The position numbers were made by a program, and so were the translations under genes. The notes under the pieces were generated by a model that was not told the DNA's origin, searched no databases, and worked only from the letters and a program-made list of their open reading frames with translations. 64,000 bases of DNA from NCBI RefSeq assembly GCF_019049285.1, contig NZ_JAGMUL010000198.1, positions 153,486 to 217,485 of the forward strand, in the 5' to 3' direction. The first letter of the stretch is position 1. Each line of letters starts with the position of its first letter. Positions 59,458 to 64,000 of this stretch are shown piece by piece. The DNA is from Streptomyces sp. AC550_RSS872. Lineage in GTDB: Bacteria > Actinomycetota > Actinomycetes > Streptomycetales > Streptomycetaceae.

Positions 59458-61935
59458 TCAGTCCGCCGCCCCGCTTCCGACCTGGAGCTCGATATAGAGG
59501 GCGTTGACCAGCCCTTCGTCGCTGAGGTCGCGCAGCGCGTGCGCCTCGAGATCCACCAGGGCCTCGCCGAGGAAGGCCGCGAGCAGGGAGTAGTCGTCGT
59601 AGGCGTACTCCTGGAGCAGGGGCAGGATCTCGTCGCGGACGATCGCGGCCAGGGCGCTCACCGAGTCGACCGGAGCTCCGTGCGGCAGAAAGAAGGCCTG
59701 CCCGATCTGCTTCTCGCGGTCGAGCTGTGTCCTGATGCGCTGGTTGAGCGCGTCGAGCAGGTCCGCGAGGTGCAGCTGTTCCACATGGCAGCCCTGCAAC
59801 GGAGCGGAGTCGGGGAGCTGTTCCAGGAAGGCGAAGCGTCGGCGAACCGCCGCGTCGAGCGTGCGGATCGAGCGGTCGGCGGTGTTCATCGTGCCGATCA
59901 GGTACACGTTCTCCGGCACGGTGAACTGCTCCTGGCTGAGGGGCAACAGCACCTGGAGGCCTCGCTTGTCCTTCTCCAGCAGGGTGATCAGTTCGCCGAA
60001 GATCCTGGGCAGGTTGCCGCGGTTCAGCTCGTCGACGATCACCAGGTACGGATGCCCGGGGTCGGCGGCGGCCGCCCGGCACACTCGCTTGAAGACGCCG
60101 TCGACCCGGTCCAGCACGAGACCGCCGGAGCCACCGCTCACCGGACGGAAGCCCTCCACGAAGTCCTCGTACCCGTAGCCGGGATGGAAGGTGACCGTCG
60201 TCAGCCGCCCGGCCCGCGTCAACGCGTCGAGTGTCCGCCGGAAGGCCGGGGTGCCCGGATCCGCGTACGGGTCCAGGTCCGACAGCCCGCCCGACAGCTC
60301 ACCGAGCCAGCGCACGGCGAAGCGCAGGGCCGTGTACGTCTTGCCCGTGCCCGGAGGTCCGTACAGCACCGCCTGTCCCCGCCGGTCGAGCGCGTCGGCG
60401 AGCGGTTGCAACCCGGAGTCCAGGGGCTGGGCGGCCAGCGCGACATCGGACGGGTCGGTGCCGGGATCGTCTTCCACCGGCGCCGACTTCGCCTGCCGGA
60501 TCCTGCTCCACAGCTGGGCGGGAACGTCCTTGACGGTGACGGTCGCCCAGGAGCGTTCGGGCTCGTCGAGCCGTCCCCCGTTGCTCTCGTCCCAGTCCAC
60601 CTCGACCGTGTGCCGGTACTCGGCGCGGTCCTCCCGCCACACGTAACCGTCCCCGGTCACCCTGCCGACGCCGAGGACCTCGCTCGTCCCCTTGTTCGCC
60701 ACGACGAGGTCGCCCGGGCGCAGACCGAGCAGTTTCCAGAGCTCGTTGGCCTTCGCGGAGACCTTGGACTGGTTCCCGTTGTACGCGTCCGTGTAGGCGG
60801 CGGCGAACGCGGCTTTGAAATCGTCCCTGTCCGCGTAGGACCGCAGATCGGACACGTCGTCCCAGCCGACCGCGATGTACCCGCCGGCGCGGCACTCGTC
60901 CCACAGCGCACCGCCGTGGCCGGGGGCGATCTTCACGATCTGCTGGGTCCGGATCGGATCGGCCCACCAGTACAGGAACAGCACCACGAGGTCGTACGGC
61001 CAGCCCGCGAACCGCTCGTCGGCGTCGATGAGTTCCTTGAGCCGCGCCTGGAGGGCGAACCGCTCCAGTTTGGGCACGGGCTCGCCCGTCAGACGCTGGA
61101 CGAAATGGCGTAGCGGATCATTTCCGTAGACCGCGAGCGCGGCCTCGGGGGCGTACACCCGCAGCGTCTTGGCGACGAGGGCGGGGCCGGAACGGATGGC
61201 GTCGATGTCGTCGATGTCCGCGAGCCGGCCCGCGCGGGCGGCGGTGACCGCTTCGACGATTCCGGCGCGTACCTCGGCCCAGGCTTCCTCCTCGTCGGCG
61301 TAGCGCGAGTCGTGCCACCAGGAACCGTCCTGACTGCGCTGGTAGATGAGGTGCTTGGTCGAGGAGCCGCCGGCGATGCTGCCGAGCGCCTTGCTGCCGA
61401 ACTCCAGGAGGTAGCAGTAGGGCTTGGTCTGCGCGCTGTCGCCCTGGCCGAGCGCGTAGCGCTCCAGCGGCAGGGTGGGCCAGTCCGCCCAGGGGAAGTC
61501 CCGGACGATCTGCTCGGCGGTCGCCTCCATCTCGTTCAGCTTCTTCTCGAAGAGGCCGCGGTCGAACGCCCCGATCGCGTCGTCGAGCGGCCACGGCCGT
61601 AGCGCGGCGGCCTGGCGGGGCGAGATCGGACGCAGAACGCAACTGCACGCGCTGGTCAGCGGCTGCCCGGAGCCGCCGAGGAGGCCGATGTCCCGGGCGA
61701 ACGCGGTGCGCGCGGAGGTGTCATGGGAGGGCCCGGAGTCGATCAGCCGCCGCCACAGCAGCCGGTCCGGGTCGGGGAAGCGGGGGAGCTGAGGGGAGTC
61801 GGTGAGGTGCCCGCACTGCGGATCATGGTGGATCTTGCGGCCGTACTTGGGGAGGATGACCTCGCCCGGTGACGGAGTGAGCGCGAAGTCGTGGCTCTCG
61901 AAGGTGACCGCCACCTGCTCCTGCTCGTCGGTCAT
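59458..61935 (-). CDS. mcrB: McrB-family GTPase with extended N-terminus
   Basis: 825-residue AAA+ GTPase. C-terminal part: Walker A GPPGTGKT at 526-533, Walker B VIVDELNRGN near 632-641, and MNTADRS at 683-689, the McrB signature. N-terminal 500 residues are unusual: HH-x3-C-x-H at 36-43 and CSC at 97-99 suggest a small metal site; a segment at about 322-480 (WWADPIRTQQIV, GGYIAVGW, RPGDLVVANKGTSEVLGVGRV, TVEVDW) resembles EVE/PUA-like domains that read modified bases. The likely role is restriction of phage or plasmid DNA carrying modified cytosine. ATG 61935 (MTDEQEQVAV) has GAGGGG upstream. Confidence 0.87.
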   Translation of the reverse strand: MTDEQEQVAVTFESHDFALTPSPGEVILPKYGRKIHHDPQCGHLTDSPQLPRFPDPDRLLWRRLIDSGPSHDTSARTAFARDIGLLGGSGQPLTSACSCVLRPISPRQAAALRPWPLDDAIGAFDRGLFEKKLNEMEATAEQIVRDFPWADWPTLPLERYALGQGDSAQTKPYCYLLEFGSKALGSIAGGSSTKHLIYQRSQDGSWWHDSRYADEEEAWAEVRAGIVEAVTAARAGRLADIDDIDAIRSGPALVAKTLRVYAPEAALAVYGNDPLRHFVQRLTGEPVPKLERFALQARLKELIDADERFAGWPYDLVVLFLYWWADPIRTQQIVKIAPGHGGALWDECRAGGYIAVGWDDVSDLRSYADRDDFKAAFAAAYTDAYNGNQSKVSAKANELWKLLGLRPGDLVVANKGTSEVLGVGRVTGDGYVWREDRAEYRHTVEVDWDESNGGRLDEPERSWATVTVKDVPAQLWSRIRQAKSAPVEDDPGTDPSDVALAAQPLDSGLQPLADALDRRGQAVLYGPPGTGKTYTALRFAVRWLGELSGGLSDLDPYADPGTPAFRRTLDALTRAGRLTTVTFHPGYGYEDFVEGFRPVSGGSGGLVLDRVDGVFKRVCRAAAADPGHPYLVIVDELNRGNLPRIFGELITLLEKDKRGLQVLLPLSQEQFTVPENVYLIGTMNTADRSIRTLDAAVRRRFAFLEQLPDSAPLQGCHVEQLHLADLLDALNQRIRTQLDREKQIGQAFFLPHGAPVDSVSALAAIVRDEILPLLQEYAYDDYSLLAAFLGEALVDLEAHALRDLSDEGLVNALYIELQVGSGAAD

Positions 61936-62076
61936 GACCCCTCCCCGTGGCCGGGCGTCACCTGACGACCGGTTGTTCCTGCGTCGGCCTGGCGACCGTA
62001 TCGCGTGACGACGGCCGCCCACGACCGGAGCGGGATCAGGAGACAGGCCAACCGGCAGGGGGATCAGCTGTGTTGG

Positions 62077-63762
62077 CTACTCCGGCGACGTGGCTTTCAA
62101 CGCCAGCCACAGCTCCATCCGCACATCCGCGTCATCGAGCGACCGGCCCAGAATCTCCTCCACCCGCCGCATCCGGTACCGCAGCGTGTGCCGGTGCACG
62201 CCCAGATCCGCGGCCGCGGCGTCCCACTGGCCGTGCCGTGACAGCCACGCCCGAAGGGAGGCGACCAGGTCCCCCCGCCCCGTCGCGTCATGCTCGTGCA
62301 GAGCCCGCAGCAGCCCGTCCGCGAACGCTTTCACCGCGTCGTCCGCGAGCAGCGGCAGCACAGACCCCGCCGCCAGCTGCTCGTGCTCCACGAACACCCG
62401 CGCGCGCCGCCGCGCCACCGACAGCGCCTGTTCGGCCTGCTTGTAGGCCGCGGCGGCGGCGATGGGCCCGGCCGGGGCCGACAGCCCGATGACCAGTTCC
62501 TCGTCGTCGGCGCCCGGCTGCTCGGATACGGCACCGGTCCGCGCCGCCTCCAGCGCCGCCGCGTACTCCGCGCACGCCGTCACCGCCGCGCCCCCGTCCG
62601 TGGCGAGCACCACCAGCCGCGCGGCCTCGCCCTCACCCTCCGGTACGACCAGCACCGCCTCCCCGGCCCGGGCCGCCGCGGACTCCACGAGCTCGGTGAG
62701 CGCGCCCAGCGGATCGCCGTTCGTGCCGGCGGCGGCGACCAGTGCGGCGGCGGAGGCCGTAGCGGCCTTGGTGAGCGCCTCGCGCCCCCCGGTGTCGACG
62801 ACCCGCGCCGCCGAGACCGACGCCGCCTCGGTGACGATGACGCGGAAGGGGGCGTCCAGGAGGCCGCCGTAGAGGTCTCCCGCCACGGCACGTGCGTGAT
62901 CCGGCTCACCGGCGAGCAGCATGCGCAGCACCGCCGCGCCCACCCGTTGCTCGGCCGCCTGCAAGGACCGGGACCGCTCGGTGGTCAGGGTCAGCAGTGC
63001 GATGGCCGAGTGGACGGCGTACCGCTCCGCCGTGCCCAGCGCCGCCGCCGTCCCCACGGCCAGCGCGGCGCGGGCCCGTCGGCCGGTGCCCAGGGTGTGC
63101 AGTTCGACCCGGTCCTCGTTCTCCGGCCCGCCGACCACGGACGACGCCGGCGCGGGCCGCTCCCGCAGCCGTTCCACGTCCGCCGTGAGCCGGGCCGCCC
63201 GCCGCCCCGCCCAGTCCGGCGCCGTCGCGACCACGGCACCGGACGCGTCGTACAGCGCCGCCCACCCGTTCACCTGTGAGGCCAGCGCGGCCAGCAGCCC
63301 CTCCGGCCCGTCGGTCAGCGCCTGCTTGGTCAGCTCCCGTTGCGCCGCGAACCCGGCCGTCACCGCCCGGTACTGGTCCGCCGCGATGGCCGCCGACACG
63401 GCCTTGCTGATCGCGAGGAACGGCGTACGGCGCGGCACCTCCAGCAGCGGCAGCCCCTCCGCGTCCGCGGCCTCGACCAGCGCCTTGGGGATCTCCTCGT
63501 AGTTGACGCCGACCGCGAAGCCGAGCCCGACCACGCCCGCCCCGGCCAGCCGCCGCACATAGCGCCGCATCGCCTCGGGGTTCTCCGCGTCCAGCTTCAG
63601 CGCGGTGATCAGCAGCAGCTCCCCGCCCTCCATATAGGGGACCGGGTCGGCGAGCTCGCTGACGTGCGCCCAGCGCACGGGCACGTCCAGGCGGTCCTCG
63701 CCCGCCCGCACGGTCAGCTTCAGCGCGGAGTGATGGACGAGCGAGGCGAGCGTGGGTGGCAT
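62077..63762 (-). CDS. PucR-family transcriptional regulator
   Basis: 561-residue regulator. N-terminal PucR domain (PPTLASLVHHSALKLTVRAG; HVSELADPVPYMEGGELLL), long central region with GAF/GGDEF-like segments, and a C-terminal PucR helix-turn-helix (AAADLGVHRHTLRYRMRRVEEIL). PucR proteins regulate purine, GABA or amine catabolism; in Streptomyces a PucR is found near gabT, so this may control GABA use downstream of the polyamine genes. ATG 63762 has GAAGG upstream. Separated from mcrB by 141 bases. Confidence 0.88.
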   Translation of the reverse strand: MPPTLASLVHHSALKLTVRAGEDRLDVPVRWAHVSELADPVPYMEGGELLLITALKLDAENPEAMRRYVRRLAGAGVVGLGFAVGVNYEEIPKALVEAADAEGLPLLEVPRRTPFLAISKAVSAAIAADQYRAVTAGFAAQRELTKQALTDGPEGLLAALASQVNGWAALYDASGAVVATAPDWAGRRAARLTADVERLRERPAPASSVVGGPENEDRVELHTLGTGRRARAALAVGTAAALGTAERYAVHSAIALLTLTTERSRSLQAAEQRVGAAVLRMLLAGEPDHARAVAGDLYGGLLDAPFRVIVTEAASVSAARVVDTGGREALTKAATASAAALVAAAGTNGDPLGALTELVESAAARAGEAVLVVPEGEGEAARLVVLATDGGAAVTACAEYAAALEAARTGAVSEQPGADDEELVIGLSAPAGPIAAAAAYKQAEQALSVARRRARVFVEHEQLAAGSVLPLLADDAVKAFADGLLRALHEHDATGRGDLVASLRAWLSRHGQWDAAAADLGVHRHTLRYRMRRVEEILGRSLDDADVRMELWLALKATSPE

Positions 63763-63870
63763 GAGGCCTTCAGGTCGGTGTGATCGTTGTGATCTTTTGG
63801 CCGTCATGTATGAACAGCCTGTGACGATTCTGCCTCACCGTACGGTCATGGGGTGACGTGAAGTCCGGAC

Positions 63871-64000
63871 CTAGCCCCGCAGATCCACCAGCAACGGCGG
63901 CGCGTGCTCGCCGTCGACGCTGGTCAGCGACAGCACCGCATGCCCGGGCGGCACCGAGTGTGCCAGCTCGGACGCCGACCAGCGCTCGCGCTCGACCTGC
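63871..64000 (-). CDS. Unidentified protein, C-terminal 43 residues (cut by window edge)
   Basis: Open frame ending at a TAG (63873-63871), C-terminus PPLLVDLRG. No recognisable motif. Only the 3' end is inside the window. Confidence 0.4.
   Translation of the reverse strand, partial: QVERERWSASELAHSVPPGHAVLSLTSVDGEHAPPLLVDLRG

Noticed and set aside
1..64000. tRNA, rRNA, CRISPR arrays, prophage or IS elements
   Set aside because: No cloverleaf, conserved rRNA stretch, regularly spaced repeat array, integrase or transposase was seen in any part of the window.

Overview
The window is about 64 kb of a high-GC actinobacterial chromosome. Gene content, GC-rich third codon positions, GTG/TTG starts and a WhiG sporulation sigma factor all point to Streptomyces, in a core region. 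Gene order agrees with the Streptomyces coelicolor core around ffh-sipWXYZ-whiG-rpsB and the polyamine locus, as far as I remember it. I see no tRNA, rRNA, CRISPR array, insertion sequence, integrase or phage module.

Layout. 1-4.1 kb: the 3' end of glnD, ffh, and a second-type ftsH protease. 4.2-7.5 kb: a small accessory-looking patch with a methyltransferase, a compact archaeal/eukaryal-type prolyl-tRNA synthetase, and an HExxH (SprT-like) zinc protein behind an ECF-like promoter. 7.9-10.5 kb: the translation cluster rpsP-khpA-rimM-trmD-rplS. 10.6-14.7 kb: four consecutive type I signal peptidases (sipW-X-Y-Z) and a NUDIX hydrolase. 14.8-18.3 kb: DUF2469, YraN, YifB/ComM-like ATPase and DprA. 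18.6-21.1 kb: whiG, a TetR regulator and an M23 peptidase. 21.4-26.1 kb: rpsB, tsf, pyrH, frr and cdsA, with strong hairpins between genes. 26.2-28 kb: an SRPBCC protein and rlmN. 28-32 kb: a TPP riboswitch followed by a thiamine ABC importer (thiB-thiP-thiQ). 32-37.5 kb: a mycothiol-dependent-isomerase-like protein, a cell-wall-anchored LAETG protein with a near-consensus promoter, a LOG protein, a VOC protein, and a two-gene ABC system whose ATPase has degenerate motifs.

37.7-42.6 kb and 50.3-57.5 kb form a polyamine uptake and catabolism region split in two. The first part has a class III aminotransferase, an AsnC/Lrp regulator, an aldehyde dehydrogenase and a Tat-type PotD-like lipoprotein. 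The second has another aldehyde dehydrogenase, another PotD, PotA, two permeases and a PuuB-like FAD oxidoreductase. Between them lie a diacylglycerol-kinase-family enzyme, a small membrane protein, a serine hydrolase, a decayed stretch, a glycerophosphodiesterase, an adenosine-deaminase-family enzyme (probably the aminodeoxyfutalosine deaminase of menaquinone synthesis), two tandem DUF4190 membrane proteins and a NADAR/YbiA-like protein.

58.2-61.9 kb carries a two-gene McrBC-type restriction system whose McrB has an unusually long N-terminus with an EVE/PUA-like segment. This is the clearest defence system and the most likely strain-variable cargo. The window ends with a PucR-family regulator, possibly linked to amine/GABA use, and the 3' end of an unidentified gene.

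Regulation visible in the sequence includes the TPP riboswitch, several candidate leaderless promoters (TANNNT 6-9 nt before a start codon with no Shine-Dalgarno), inverted-repeat operators near the polyamine genes, a hairpin that may mask a ribosome binding site at 57.6 kb, and two copies of a dispersed intergenic repeat.
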